Positions 50,022-58,739 of a stretch of 64,000 nt of DNA are shown here, in pieces. The notes under the pieces were generated by a model. It was not told where the DNA came from. It saw only the letters and a program-made list of their open reading frames with translations, and searched no databases. The stretch lies in assembly GCF_026342735.1 (NCBI RefSeq), contig NZ_JAPEMM010000001.1, positions 5,828,001 through 5,892,000 on the forward strand. Reading direction: 5' to 3'. The translations under genes were made by a program, and so were the position numbers. Positions within the stretch are counted from its first letter, which is position 1. Each line of letters begins with the position of its first letter. Source of the DNA: Streptomyces sp. NBC_00193. GTDB taxonomy: Bacteria; Actinomycetota; Actinomycetes; Streptomycetales; Streptomycetaceae.

Positions 50022-51326
50022 GTGACCGGATACACCGACCTGGGGCGCAACCAGGAAACCGTCCAGTTGCGGGTCCCCGCCATCGTGCGACAGCGGTGGG
50101 AGGCCGAGTGGGAGCCCGAGCAGCGGCCGGAGCCGCAGCAGCAGCCCGATGCGCAGCCGGAGTCCAAGGCGCCGTCCCCGCGCAAGGGCGGCCGCGACCG
50201 CTACCTCGACCTGCTGCGCGCGCTGGCCCTGGTGCGCGTGATCTTCTACCACAACTTCGGCTGGTTCTGGCTGCCCCTCGTCTTCCCGTCGATGGGCGTG
50301 ATGTTCGCGCTGGCCGGCTCGCTGATGGCCCGCTCGCTCAGCCGTCCCGCCCTCGGCGTGATCCGCGGCCGACTGCGCCGACTGCTGCCGCCGATGTGGC
50401 TGTTCGGCATCGTCCTGATCACCCTCCAGCTCTTCGACGGCTGGGGTCCCGACTCCGATGGCCATCCCACCTGGTGGTGGACCAAGATGGCGTTCTGGAT
50501 CCTGCCGCTCAGCACTCCGCCGTTCGCGGAGGACCTGCCCGGGTTCGGCCGCGTGGAGGGCGGCTGGGCCCTGCAGATCACCGTCCCGCTCTGGTACCTC
50601 CGTGCCTACCTCTGGTACGTCCTGCTCTCACCGCTGATGCTCCGCGCGCTGCGGCGGCTTCCGTGGGTGACGCTGTTCAGCCCCCTGGCGGTGCTGATCG
50701 TCATGAACTCGTTCTTCGCCGACCAGGAGTTCGTCTACGGCCGGGTCTGGGAGACCGCCAACGACTTCGCCATGTTCGGCTCCTGCTGGCTCCTCGGCAT
50801 GGCCCACCAGGAAGGGCTGCTCAAGAAGATCCCGCAGTACGTCCTGCCGTCCATCGCGCCGCTCGTCATGGTGGCCGGCCTCTGGTACCTGCAGACCCGG
50901 CCGGTCGACCCGACCGTACCGACGGACATCGAAGCCTGGCCGATCGCCCAGGCCCTGTGGTCCTTGGGCTTCGTCGCCATCCTGCTCCACGTCAGCCCTT
51001 CCTGGGATCAGTGGCCCAGAGTGCTGGAACGCTGGAACGGCCTGGTCAGCCTGCTCAACTCGCGCGCGGTCAGCGTCTACCTGTGGCACCAGGTGGCACT
51101 GGTGGCCGCGATCCCGCTGATCGACCCCCTGTGGAGCGTCCCCTTCGTCTACGAGAACTTCCAGTGGCTGCTGGCCAGCCAGTGGTTCACCCTGCTGGTG
51201 GCGATCCCGCTGATCGGCCTGCTGGTCCTGACCTTCGGCTGGATCGAGGACGTGGCCGCCAAACGCTCGCCGCGGCTCCTGCCGTACCCGCGCCGCCAGC
51301 GGGGCAGACGCCGGTCCACCGACTGA
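50022..51326 (+). CDS. Acyltransferase 3 family membrane protein
   Basis: A 434-residue integral membrane acyltransferase with about ten segments. After a Gln/Glu/Pro-rich cytosolic start (about residues 1-60) the family begins with RYLDLLRALALVRVIFYHNFGW, whose His is the conserved catalytic one. The family acylates extracellular sugars and lipids. The GTG start, 2 nt after the matB stop with GGAGG 8 nt upstream, places it in the operon. It probably adds acyl groups such as O-succinyl or O-acetyl to the exopolysaccharide; the group is not predictable. Confidence 0.85.
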   Translation: MTGYTDLGRNQETVQLRVPAIVRQRWEAEWEPEQRPEPQQQPDAQPESKAPSPRKGGRDRYLDLLRALALVRVIFYHNFGWFWLPLVFPSMGVMFALAGSLMARSLSRPALGVIRGRLRRLLPPMWLFGIVLITLQLFDGWGPDSDGHPTWWWTKMAFWILPLSTPPFAEDLPGFGRVEGGWALQITVPLWYLRAYLWYVLLSPLMLRALRRLPWVTLFSPLAVLIVMNSFFADQEFVYGRVWETANDFAMFGSCWLLGMAHQEGLLKKIPQYVLPSIAPLVMVAGLWYLQTRPVDPTVPTDIEAWPIAQALWSLGFVAILLHVSPSWDQWPRVLERWNGLVSLLNSRAVSVYLWHQVALVAAIPLIDPLWSVPFVYENFQWLLASQWFTLLVAIPLIGLLVLTFGWIEDVAAKRSPRLLPYPRRQRGRRRSTD

Positions 51327-51348
51327 CGGGCCTCCGCCCGCTAACGGA

Positions 51349-51380
51349 GGGGCCGTTCCGGAGCGATCCGGAACGGCCCC
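51349..51380. terminator. Terminator after mat-like operon
   Basis: GGGGCCGTTCCGG (51349-51361) pairs perfectly over 13 bp with CCGGAACGGCCCC (51368-51380), loop AGCGAT, followed by TTCT. It separates the operon from the convergent sixA gene. Confidence 0.85.
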
Positions 51381-51396
51381 TTCTCGCTGTGGTGCG

Positions 51397-51951
51397 TCAG
51401 CGGGCGGCGCCCCGCGGGACGGCGAAGTCGGTCAGCCGGGCCGAGCCCGGCGCGAGCTCCCGCCAGGAGCCGGGGCAGGCGAGCACCGCGATCGCGGACG
51501 TCGGGAACTTCTCCGCCAGGCGCGCGATCGCCCCGGCCTCCGCGGCATCTCCGGCCTCCGCGGCGCCCGCGGCATCCCGCGCGAGGCCGAGGGCCAGTTC
51601 CTCCAGTCCCGGGTTGTGGCCGACGAGCAGCAGCGTCCCCACCTCGTCCGGCACCTCGGACACCACCGCCAGCAGCTCCTCCGGCTCGGCGGCGTACACC
51701 CGCTCGTCGAAGCGCACCGGGACCTCGGCGCCGAGCTCTGCGGCAGCCAGTGCCCAGGTCTCCCGGGTCCGCCGGGCGGTGGAACAGATGACCAGGGCCG
51801 GCAGGCAGCCGGCCTCGCGCAGCCAGCGGCCCGCCGCGGGCGCGTCCCGCAGACCGCGCGGGCCGAGCGGCCGCTCGTGGTCCGCGACGTCGGGCCAGGC
51901 GGACTTGGCGTGGCGCAGCAGCACCAGGCGGGCGGCGGACGGCGCGCTCAT
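51397..51951 (-). CDS. sixA: SixA-type phosphohistidine phosphatase
   Basis: A 184-residue histidine phosphatase. The catalytic RHG-type motif is VLLRHAKSAW near the N-terminus and the second His lies in VGHNPGLEEL. SixA removes phosphate from His in signalling proteins. The ATG overlaps the end of the HATPase gene (ATGA), so the two are translated together. That coupling to a partner-switching kinase is unusual and hints at a shared signalling role. An Ala/Glu-rich insert lies near residues 125-145. Confidence 0.85.
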   Translation of the reverse strand: MSAPSAARLVLLRHAKSAWPDVADHERPLGPRGLRDAPAAGRWLREAGCLPALVICSTARRTRETWALAAAELGAEVPVRFDERVYAAEPEELLAVVSEVPDEVGTLLLVGHNPGLEELALGLARDAAGAAEAGDAAEAGAIARLAEKFPTSAIAVLACPGSWRELAPGSARLTDFAVPRGAAR

Positions 51952-52436
51952 GATCTCAGCCTCATCGCCCCAGCCTGCCACGGTCCACCGGCCGGGACGT
52001 ACGCCGGTGCGTCCAGCTCCACCCATACGCACTTTCCGCCGCCCACCGGCTCCGAGCCCCACTTCCGTGCCAGCCGTTCCACGATGACCAGCCCGTGGCC
52101 TCCGGGCCGTGCCGGGTCCGCCGGGTGCCTGACGGCCGGCGCGACGGGGCTCGCGTCGGTGACCTCGATGCGCAGCCCCTCGGCGGTGCGGCGCAGGAGG
52201 AGCGAGCTCGGCCCGCCCGCGTGCATGCAGGCATTGGCCACGACCTCGGACACCAGCAGCAGGGCATCGTCCGCGGTCTCGTCCCGGAGGCCGTCGTTGC
52301 GGCGGCCCTCCGCCGCCGGCAGCCACTGCCACTCGGTCAGGGCGGCGCGGGTGAAATCCCGGCAGCGGCCGACGACGTCCGTGGTGCCGTGCAGCACCAG
52401 ACGCCGGGTCTGTTCCGGTGACCGGTGCTCAATCAT
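51948..52436 (-). CDS. HATPase anti-sigma factor-like serine kinase
   Basis: A 162-residue RsbW/SpoIIAB-like ATP-binding protein. The N box is SEVVANACMHAG and the G1/G2 region is DASPVAPAVRHPADPARPGGHGLVIVERLA. In such proteins the domain binds a sigma factor or phosphorylates an anti-anti-sigma factor; Streptomyces has dozens. It lies downstream of a STAS protein with which it may form a partner-switching pair, and overlaps sixA by 4 nt. The target is unknown. Confidence 0.88.
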   Translation of the reverse strand: MIEHRSPEQTRRLVLHGTTDVVGRCRDFTRAALTEWQWLPAAEGRRNDGLRDETADDALLLVSEVVANACMHAGGPSSLLLRRTAEGLRIEVTDASPVAPAVRHPADPARPGGHGLVIVERLARKWGSEPVGGGKCVWVELDAPAYVPAGGPWQAGAMRLRS

Positions 52437-52448
52437 CGTGCTCCTCCG

Positions 52449-52814
52449 CTACGCGCTCCGGTGACGTGCCAGCGCCGCATCCACATCGGGGTGCAGCGGG
52501 AACAGTCCGACCACGCCCGTGATGTGCAGCATGCGTTCGACCGGCTGGTGGAGCCCGATCAGTTCGAGACTGCCGCCCGATTCCCGGACCGCGAGCCGCC
52601 CGTGCAACAACACGTTCAATCCCGTGGAGTCGCAGAAGTCCAGCCCGCTGAAATCGAGGAGCAACCGCTGCCCACCGCCCGCCCGGGCGGCTTCGATGGC
52701 CGCCCTCAAGGGTTCGGCGGTGTCGTGGTCGAGCTCGCCCGCCAGCGCGAGGACGGTGGCTCCCTCGACGGGCCGTACCTCGACCGCGAAACGGTCGCCG
52801 TCCGCCGTGGCCAT
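52449..52814 (-). CDS. STAS-domain anti-sigma factor antagonist
   Basis: A 121-residue SpoIIAA/RsbV-like protein. The STAS core runs from VRPVEGATVLALAGELDHDTAEPL (about residues 12-35) to DFSGLDFCDSTGLNVLL, where Ser in DSTG is the usual phosphorylation site. It would bind and sequester an anti-sigma factor when unphosphorylated. It lies 12 nt upstream of the HATPase gene on the same strand. The ATG is preceded by AAAGGGG; the longer frame lacks a ribosome site. Confidence 0.9.
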   Translation of the reverse strand: MATADGDRFAVEVRPVEGATVLALAGELDHDTAEPLRAAIEAARAGGGQRLLLDFSGLDFCDSTGLNVLLHGRLAVRESGGSLELIGLHQPVERMLHITGVVGLFPLHPDVDAALARHRSA

Positions 52815-52925
52815 CGTGCACCCCTTTCCCGCGGGTTCCTCACACGGGCTCGTCTTCCGGACACGTTGCGCGCCTACCCCCTCACACGCCACCGAACCGT
52901 GACGTCAGGGGTGCCACCGCGCCGG

Positions 52926-53279
52926 TCACATGTGGGGCTGGTTGTAGTACCGGGCGAACTGCTCCAGGTAGGTGGGCCCGCCGCCGTACTTGGCCCGGTC
53001 GAACTCGGGAGCGTTCTTGATCTGCTCCTTGCTCCGGCCGACGTAGACCTTCTCCTCGACGGTGTCGATGCGCTGGATGGTCCCGGCCGGGAGCAGTACG
53101 TGCTTGCCGAAGATCCAGACACCGGTGTCGACGACGATGTGGGATGCTCCGACGTCCTCGGAGTGCTTGTCGACCTTCCCGATGCTGCCGTCGGTGGCCT
53201 CGACCTTGTATCCGACGAGGTCGATCCCCTTCTGGTATCCGGCGTCCTGGTGGTAGCCCCAAATCTCTTCCGTGCTCAT
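52926..53279 (-). CDS. PRC-barrel domain protein
   Basis: A 117-residue small beta-barrel protein (GYKVEATDGSIGKVDKHSEDVGASHIVVD, about residues 20-48) with GKHVLLPAGTIQRID and a charged C-terminal helix. PRC-barrel proteins of this size are common in Streptomyces stress regulons; the biochemical role is unknown. The ATG at 53279 follows AAAGGGA on the minus strand. It lies among other stress-type genes. Confidence 0.85.
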   Translation of the reverse strand: MSTEEIWGYHQDAGYQKGIDLVGYKVEATDGSIGKVDKHSEDVGASHIVVDTGVWIFGKHVLLPAGTIQRIDTVEEKVYVGRSKEQIKNAPEFDRAKYGGGPTYLEQFARYYNQPHM

Positions 53280-53446
53280 GGCACGTCCCTTTCTGTGCGA
53301 GGCGACGGTCGTGCGTCGCCGTCCCACAGGCGTCTCCCCAGAAAGCGCGCGGGCACGCACCGCGGCTCCCGTCCGGCCGGTACGCGGGAGGTTTTCCGCC
53401 CGGGCGTTCGGGAAGGGGCGATATGAGACCCGGGAGGCGATGTCGC

Positions 53447-53680
53447 ATGACCGAAGGCGCGATCCCCTACCTTCCCCCGGCTCGGGTCACCGTGCTCGGG
53501 GTGTGCCCCGCCGACCCGCCGTTCCGCATCGTGGAGATCGACGGCGAGGTGGCCAGCACCGCCCGGTCGATGACGGACGTGGTCCTGACCGCGGCGGCCG
53601 CCGGCATCACGATCCACGACCTCGACGACCCGGACGAGGTCCGCTGGGTCGGAGGCGGGAGGTTCCACTGGACCGGGTGA
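53447..53680 (+). CDS. Small hypothetical protein
   Basis: A 77-residue protein with a beta-alpha pattern (RVTVLGVCPADPPFRIVEIDGEVA, then SMTDVVLTAAAAGITIHDLDDPDEVRWVGGG). No recognised motif. GGGAGG 9 nt upstream and typical third-position GC support it as a real gene. Function unknown. Confidence 0.6.
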   Translation: MTEGAIPYLPPARVTVLGVCPADPPFRIVEIDGEVASTARSMTDVVLTAAAAGITIHDLDDPDEVRWVGGGRFHWTG

Positions 53681-53689
53681 GCGCGGGCG

Positions 53690-53878
53690 CTACATGGGGT
53701 CCATCGTTCCGCTGCCCGGGCCGTTCTCCTGCTCGCTCTTCTTCCGGATGTGCAGGGCCTTCTCGATGAGCCTCTGCCTCTCCGCCGGATCCGTCGCGCG
53801 CTGCGACGCCTGCTCCAGTTCCTGGGCCTTGTCACGCATCTGCCGGACCCGCTGGCTCGGCTGGCTCTCGTTGCTCAT
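53690..53878 (-). CDS. Small charged helical protein
   Basis: A 62-residue, highly charged protein, probably one long helix or coiled coil (QRVRQMRDKAQELEQASQRA, about residues 8-27, and ERQRLIEKALHIRKKSEQE, about 33-51). The ATG at 53878 has GAGGA on the minus strand upstream. It is convergent with the 77-residue gene. Function unknown. Confidence 0.65.
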   Translation of the reverse strand: MSNESQPSQRVRQMRDKAQELEQASQRATDPAERQRLIEKALHIRKKSEQENGPGSGTMDPM

Positions 53879-53987
53879 GAGCGATCCTCGCTTCGGGGGA
53901 ATGCGGTACCCCTGCGGTACGGGTACTCCCAGCCAATCAGCACCGCACCGCACCCGCCACCGCGGCTCCCGGGACGCGGAACGGCCG

Positions 53988-54827
53988 TCAGGGGAATTCC
54001 GGTACGAAGGGGAGCCAGTCCCTGTCCGGAGCGGAAGGGATCACCGTGTAGCTGGCCTGGGGAAGCTCGTTCCAGACGCCGGGGAGGTCCCCCAGCGGTT
54101 CGGAGACCACGATGCGCGAGGCGTCGGAGATCTCGCGGAGGTACTCCACCTCGGGGTGGAGGTGGCGGACGGTCTCGGCGCGGCTGCTGTAGAAGAGCGA
54201 GCGGGCCGCACCCCCGCTGGAGTAGCGGAAGGCCCAGAGGTACGCGCCGTCGCTGATCGCCAGCGTCATCTGGAGCGGATCCGCGATGCCGTGCTCCTTG
54301 CCGAGGCGCTCCACGAGCCCGGTCATCCGGGCCACGGCGCCCGGGACGTCCTGGTCGAGCCCGAAGGTGACCGCCAGGTAGAACATCACCTCGGAGTCGG
54401 TGGACCCCTCGATGGCAGGGAAGAGGGCTGGGTCGACGGCCAGGCAGAGGTCCCGCTGCAGCCGGGGGAAGTCCGCGATGGACCCGTTGTGCATCCACAG
54501 CCACCGCCCGTGGCGGAAGGGGTGGCAGTTGGTCTGCTGGATGGCCGAGCCCGTCGAGGCGCGCACGTGGGCGAAGAACAGGTGCGAGCTGACGTGCGCG
54601 GCGAGCTCGCGCAGGTTGCGGTTGTTCCAGGCCGGGGCGATGTCCCGGAAGACGGCCGGTGTGCCGTCCCCGTTCCCGCTGTACCAGCCGATGCCGAAAC
54701 CGTCGCCGTTGGTCGTCTCGACGCCCAGGCGGGCGTGCAGGCTCTGATTGATCAACGAGTGCTCCGGACGGTAGAGCACGGCGTCGAGCAGCATGGGCGA
54801 GCCCGAGTAGGCGAGCCACCGGCACAT
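53988..54827 (-). CDS. Class II glutamine amidotransferase
   Basis: A 279-residue Ntn-type amidotransferase of the YafJ/EgtC-like group. The start is fixed by the protein itself: MCRWLAYSG places the nucleophile Cys directly after the initiator Met, as required after Met removal. Other family motifs are NGDGFGIGWY, FFAHVRAST, NCHPF, WMHNG and DSEVMFYL. It hydrolyses glutamine or a gamma-glutamyl amide; the acceptor is unknown. It is divergent from the CBS protein gene. Confidence 0.9.
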   Translation of the reverse strand: MCRWLAYSGSPMLLDAVLYRPEHSLINQSLHARLGVETTNGDGFGIGWYSGNGDGTPAVFRDIAPAWNNRNLRELAAHVSSHLFFAHVRASTGSAIQQTNCHPFRHGRWLWMHNGSIADFPRLQRDLCLAVDPALFPAIEGSTDSEVMFYLAVTFGLDQDVPGAVARMTGLVERLGKEHGIADPLQMTLAISDGAYLWAFRYSSGGAARSLFYSSRAETVRHLHPEVEYLREISDASRIVVSEPLGDLPGVWNELPQASYTVIPSAPDRDWLPFVPEFP

Positions 54828-54932
54828 GCGCACCATCCCCTTCGCGGCCTCATCCGAGCGTAACCCCGCGACCTGCGCACCGGGGTTTGCCGACGGGCCG
54901 GGTGGAAAGACGCAGGGTACGGAGGTGCGACC

Positions 54933-55355
54933 ATGACCCGTCGAGTCCACGAGGTGATGACCGGCAATCCGGTGACCGTCGAAAAGCTGACGTCCCTGGC
55001 GGAAGCCGCCAGGGTGATGCGGGACGCGGACATCGGGGACGTCCTGGTCGTCGACGGCGGTCGGCTCCACGGCATCCTGACCGACCGGGACCTCGTCATC
55101 CGGGCCGTGGCCGACAACCGGGACCCCGCCGAGACGACGGTGCAGGCGGTCTGCACCCCCGCACCGGTGACCGTCAAGCCCGACGACTACGTGGACCAGG
55201 CCGCGGATCTCATGCGGCGGCACGCGCTGCGGCGCCTGCCCGTGCAATCCGAGGACGGTGAGCTCGTCGGCGTCGTCACCCTGGGCGACCTCACGGTGGA
55301 ACGCGACCCCGGGTCCACCCTCGCGGCCATCTCGGCCGCGGAGCCGGACACCTGA
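54933..55355 (+). CDS. Tandem CBS-domain protein
   Basis: A 140-residue protein of two CBS domains (about residues 5-62, DIGDVLVVDGGRLHGILTDRDLV, and 75-135, RRLPVQSEDGELVGVVTLGDL). The pair forms a nucleotide-sensing module, usually for AMP/ATP. Such stand-alone proteins are common in actinobacterial stress and dormancy regulons. The ATG has CGGAGG 6 nt upstream. Confidence 0.92.
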   Translation: MTRRVHEVMTGNPVTVEKLTSLAEAARVMRDADIGDVLVVDGGRLHGILTDRDLVIRAVADNRDPAETTVQAVCTPAPVTVKPDDYVDQAADLMRRHALRRLPVQSEDGELVGVVTLGDLTVERDPGSTLAAISAAEPDT

Positions 55356-55373
55356 GACGCGGCACCCCCGTCG

Positions 55374-55514
55374 TCAGCCCTCCTCGTGGTCGGCCTCGTG
55401 GTCGGCCGAAGCGGCCGATGCCTTGCGGCACCACCGGATCACGAGCAGGAGCAGGCAGCCCAGGGTGAGGACCGCACAAGCACCGTCCGCAGCCGGGATG
55501 AGCTCGCGGGGCAC
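55374..55514 (-). CDS. Possible 46-residue single-pass membrane protein
   Basis: A short frame beginning at GTG: VPRELIPAADG, one hydrophobic segment (ACAVLTLGCLLLLVIRWC, about residues 12-29) and a charged tail with HEADHEEG. The sharp membrane/charged boundary looks protein-like, but there is no clear ribosome site. The rest of the spacer from 55356 to 55651 shows no other gene. Confidence 0.3.
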   Translation of the reverse strand: MPRELIPAADGACAVLTLGCLLLLVIRWCRKASAASADHEADHEEG

Positions 55515-55651
55515 GCGTGCCGGAGGCGATTGAGCCGCATCGGCGGGGGCAGGCGCGGGACGGAAACAGCCATGACCGACGACCCCCCGCCGGCACCGCC
55601 GACCCGGTAGATCCGGCGCCGGCCCCCGACACCCGACCGAAAGGAGCAGCC

Positions 55652-55894
55652 ATGGGGATCCCTCCCCGTGATCCCGTTCCGCCCAGCCCCACCCCGGCTC
55701 CGGGCCCTGGACCTGGTCCGGAGCCCGGACCGGTGCCCGGTCCCGTTCCGCCTCCCGGCGGGCCCGACCCCGTGCCACCGGCTCCGCCGCAGCCCGGACC
55801 CGACCCCCAGCCGCCACCGGCGCCGCGGCCCGAGCCGCACCCGCAGCCGGGCCCCCTGCCCGGGCCCGCCCCGGCACCGGAGCCCGTCACCTGA
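55652..55894 (+). CDS. Small proline-rich protein
   Basis: An 80-residue protein that is almost half proline, with PGPGPGPEPGPVPGPV and PAPRPEPHPQPGP-type repeats and no membrane segment. A strong AAAGGAG ribosome site lies 6 nt before the ATG, supporting translation. The low-complexity sequence would form an extended polyproline chain. Function unknown. Confidence 0.55.
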   Translation: MGIPPRDPVPPSPTPAPGPGPGPEPGPVPGPVPPPGGPDPVPPAPPQPGPDPQPPPAPRPEPHPQPGPLPGPAPAPEPVT

Positions 55895-55927
55895 AGGCGC
55901 CGCCGCGCGACCGCGCAGCGCTTCGCG

Positions 55928-56518
55928 TCAGGACGGCCGGTCCGGATCGCGCCCGCTCAGCCCGACCGCCCGGTCCAGCAGCGGGGCGTCGTCCGGTACC
56001 GGGACGACGGGGCCGAAGATGTCCCCGCGGCTGCCCTCCTCCTCGGCCGCGGCCAGGAGGAAGCCGTACGAGGTCTCCAGTGCGGCCTGATCGGGTGCGT
56101 ACGCCTGGCCGGTGGCCCGAGCCAGGTCCCAGCCGTGGATGACCAGTTCGTTGACGGCCACCAGACCCGCGATCTCGCCCGGCAGGTCCACGCCGCCCGC
56201 GCGGGTCATGCCGGTCCAGGCGGCCGGATCCGTCCAGGCCTCGGCCAGTTCGCCGAGGACCCGGGGGAGTTCCTCGCGCCAGTCGGCGGGGAGGGCGGGC
56301 ACGGCCGTGTCGGGGGCCGTGTCCGTCGTGGGGCCCAGGTCCTTGCGGCCGGCGTCGCGGAACGCGACGGCCAGGCCGGAGAGGTGGCCCAGCAGGTTGC
56401 CGACCGCGTAGTCGGGGCAGGGCGTCGGGTCCGCGAGCCGGGCGTCGGGAACGCCCGCCGCCAGGCGGGCCACGATCCGGGCCTGCGGTCCGAGGTCGAG
56501 CAGTGTCGTACCGGTCAT
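55928..56518 (-). CDS. TIGR03086-type DinB-like protein
   Basis: A 196-residue member of the mycothiol-dependent maleylpyruvate isomerase/DinB four-helix superfamily (TIGR03086-like). Features are LADPTPCPDYAVGNLLGHLSGL, where the His is a metal ligand, and VNELVIHGWDLARATGQ with a second His. Members bind a divalent metal and may use mycothiol. The substrate is unknown. Confidence 0.85.
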   Translation of the reverse strand: MTGTTLLDLGPQARIVARLAAGVPDARLADPTPCPDYAVGNLLGHLSGLAVAFRDAGRKDLGPTTDTAPDTAVPALPADWREELPRVLGELAEAWTDPAAWTGMTRAGGVDLPGEIAGLVAVNELVIHGWDLARATGQAYAPDQAALETSYGFLLAAAEEEGSRGDIFGPVVPVPDDAPLLDRAVGLSGRDPDRPS

Positions 56519-56642
56519 GTGCCGCTCCTTCGGGGAAAGGGGTGGAGGGTGGACCGGCGGCGGCGCCCGAACTCATCGCCACACGGCCGGCAGCCTCGGC
56601 CCGGGAGGGGAGCGAACCCCTCCCGGGCCGCGGGGCACCCGC

Positions 56643-58739
56643 TCAGGGGCAGCTGATGCGGGCGTCGCCCGGGTCGGTGGTGCAGGTGTCGGTGCCCATG
56701 CCGCCGTTGGCGGTGTCGTTGGCGAGGACGCCGTCGGTGGTGGTCAGGCGGTCGTTGCCGTAGTAGCCGGTGAGGGTGTCGTTGCCCGGGCCGCCGTTGA
56801 GGGTGTCGTCGCCGAAGCCCCCGTCGATGTTGTCGTTGCCGGGCCCGCCGTGGACGGTGTCGTTGCCGTAGCTCGCGCGGATGGTGTCATTGCCGCTGAG
56901 GCCGCAGATGACGTCGTTGGAGTAGCCGCCGTTGAGGGTGTCCGTACCGCTGGTGCCGATGATCGTGCAGCCGCGGGAGTTGTTCACCGAGGTCGATGCG
57001 CCGGCACTGTTGTTGCCCGGGTTCGGGTCCTGGGGCGTGGCCGTGGCGGAGGCGCTGTTCGTCAGGGTGCCGGTGGCACGCGGTTCGGCCGTCACCGTGA
57101 CCGTGGCGCTCGCGCCCGGTGCGAGGCTGCCGAGGGCGCAGGTCGCCCCGGTCGCCGTGGTCGTGCAGGTGCCCTGGGAGGGGACGGCCGACAGGAGGGT
57201 GCCGCCGGCTCCGGAGAGGGTGTCGGTGAGCGTCACGCCCGTCGCGGTGGCCGTGGACGTCGAGGCGTTGGTGACCCGGACCGTGTACGAGGCCTGGTCG
57301 CCGATGCTCACGGTCGTCGTGCCGGTGTTCGTCACCGACAGGTCGGCCGCCGGAGGGGGCGGAGGCGGGGTGGTGCCGCCGCCTTCGTAGCGGGCGATGC
57401 CGAAGGCGCCCAGCCCGGCCAGCCCCGCGGCCACGATCTTCCCGTCGGGCTGCACGAGCACTCCGCGGATCTCCTCCCCGCCCAGCATGCCGGTGTACAC
57501 CCGGCCGTCACCGCCGCCGAAGCCGGTGTCCAGGCTGCCGCTCGGCAGGTAGCGGGCGAGGGCGAAGTCGGAGGCCTCCTGGCTGTCCGGGTCGTCGGCC
57601 GTGCCGCCGACGAGGATCTTGCCGTCCTGCTGGAGGGTCATGTCGTAGGCGACCGCCGTGCTGAGCGGCCAGACGGTGGTGACCCGGCCGCCGGTGCCGA
57701 AGGCGGCGTCGGGACTGCCGCCGGAAGTGAACCGGGCCAGTGCGAACCCGGTGTTCGTCGACCCCGCGGCGACGACCGCGCCGTCGGACTGGACCGCCAC
57801 GGCCCGGCCGAAGTCCGTACCGCCGAAGTCGGCGGTGGCCATGCCGTCGCCGCTGAAGGAGGTGTCGAGGCTGCCGTTGGACAGGTAGCGGGCCACTCCG
57901 AAGTCGAAGGCCGTGCTGCCCACGTAGCCCACCGCGACGAACCTGCCGTCCGCCTGGAGCGCCAGGCCGGTGGCCTGCCCGCCCGCGTCACCGGGGAAGG
58001 CGGGAGCGAAGCCCGCCACCACCGTGCCGTCCCCGCCGAAGGACGGGTCGGGGCTGCCGTTCGGGTTGAGGCGGGCCAGTGCGAAGCCCGCCCCGCCGCT
58101 GAGGCCCACGGCGAGGATCTTGCCGTCCGGCTGGACGACCAGGTCGGCGGCCCCCGACGCGCCGCCGAAGTCGTCGACGCGTACGAGACCGGCCGAGCCG
58201 AAGCCCTGGTCGAGCGAGCCGTCGGTGTTGTAGCGGGCGACGGAGAAGAAGCAGCAGCCGCCGCCCTCGTCCGGGACCTCGGTGCGGCCGGCGACCACGA
58301 TCTTGCCGTCGGAGGGCTGTACCGCCACCGCCTCGGCCTGGTCGTCACCCCCGAAATCGCTGGTCACCCGGCCGTCGCCGCCACCGAATCCGGTGTCGAC
58401 GCTGCCGTCGGCGTTGTACCGGATCAGCGCCATGTCGAACGGGACGCCCGGCCCCGTGACGTGACCGGCCACGACCAGCTTGCCGTCGCCCTGCCGGGCG
58501 ACGTCCAGACCCTCGGCGTAGTCCCACGGTCCGCCGTCGTCCGGGAAGTACGTCTGGACCTTGCCGGAGCCCGCGAAGCCGGGGTCAGGGTCTCCCGGGG
58601 CCGCCAGCGCCGTACCGGGCAGCGCCAGGACCAGCGCGAGCGCGGCGGCCGTCGCTGCTGCCAGCACCGTGGCCGCCCGTCCACCGCTCCGGACGGGGCG
58701 GCGGCGCCCTTCGGGTGGGCTGGGGTGTGAGTGGATCAT
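56643..58739 (-). CDS. Secreted delta-60-repeat protein with DUF11 and RTX repeats
   Basis: A 698-residue exported protein. A signal peptide (about residues 20-47, ending ALAAPG) is followed by about seven delta-60 repeats (about 50-420; recurring VQPDGKIVAAG, ARY, DTGFGGGDGRV) that fold as a beta-propeller. A PPPPPP linker, a DUF11-type beta-sandwich (about 440-560, SVTNTGTTTVSIGDQASYTVRVTN) and C-terminal calcium-binding RTX nonapeptides (GGPGNDTL, GGFGDD, about 590-680) complete it. It is probably a surface or matrix protein. The start at 58739 is set by the signal sequence. Confidence 0.88.
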   Translation of the reverse strand: MIHSHPSPPEGRRRPVRSGGRAATVLAAATAAALALVLALPGTALAAPGDPDPGFAGSGKVQTYFPDDGGPWDYAEGLDVARQGDGKLVVAGHVTGPGVPFDMALIRYNADGSVDTGFGGGDGRVTSDFGGDDQAEAVAVQPSDGKIVVAGRTEVPDEGGGCCFFSVARYNTDGSLDQGFGSAGLVRVDDFGGASGAADLVVQPDGKILAVGLSGGAGFALARLNPNGSPDPSFGGDGTVVAGFAPAFPGDAGGQATGLALQADGRFVAVGYVGSTAFDFGVARYLSNGSLDTSFSGDGMATADFGGTDFGRAVAVQSDGAVVAAGSTNTGFALARFTSGGSPDAAFGTGGRVTTVWPLSTAVAYDMTLQQDGKILVGGTADDPDSQEASDFALARYLPSGSLDTGFGGGDGRVYTGMLGGEEIRGVLVQPDGKIVAAGLAGLGAFGIARYEGGGTTPPPPPPAADLSVTNTGTTTVSIGDQASYTVRVTNASTSTATATGVTLTDTLSGAGGTLLSAVPSQGTCTTTATGATCALGSLAPGASATVTVTAEPRATGTLTNSASATATPQDPNPGNNSAGASTSVNNSRGCTIIGTSGTDTLNGGYSNDVICGLSGNDTIRASYGNDTVHGGPGNDNIDGGFGDDTLNGGPGNDTLTGYYGNDRLTTTDGVLANDTANGGMGTDTCTTDPGDARISCP

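Noticed and set aside
55517..55651. Upstream extension of the proline-rich protein
   Set aside because: The in-frame upstream codons lack a ribosome site, while the ATG at 55652 has a strong AAAGGAG site.
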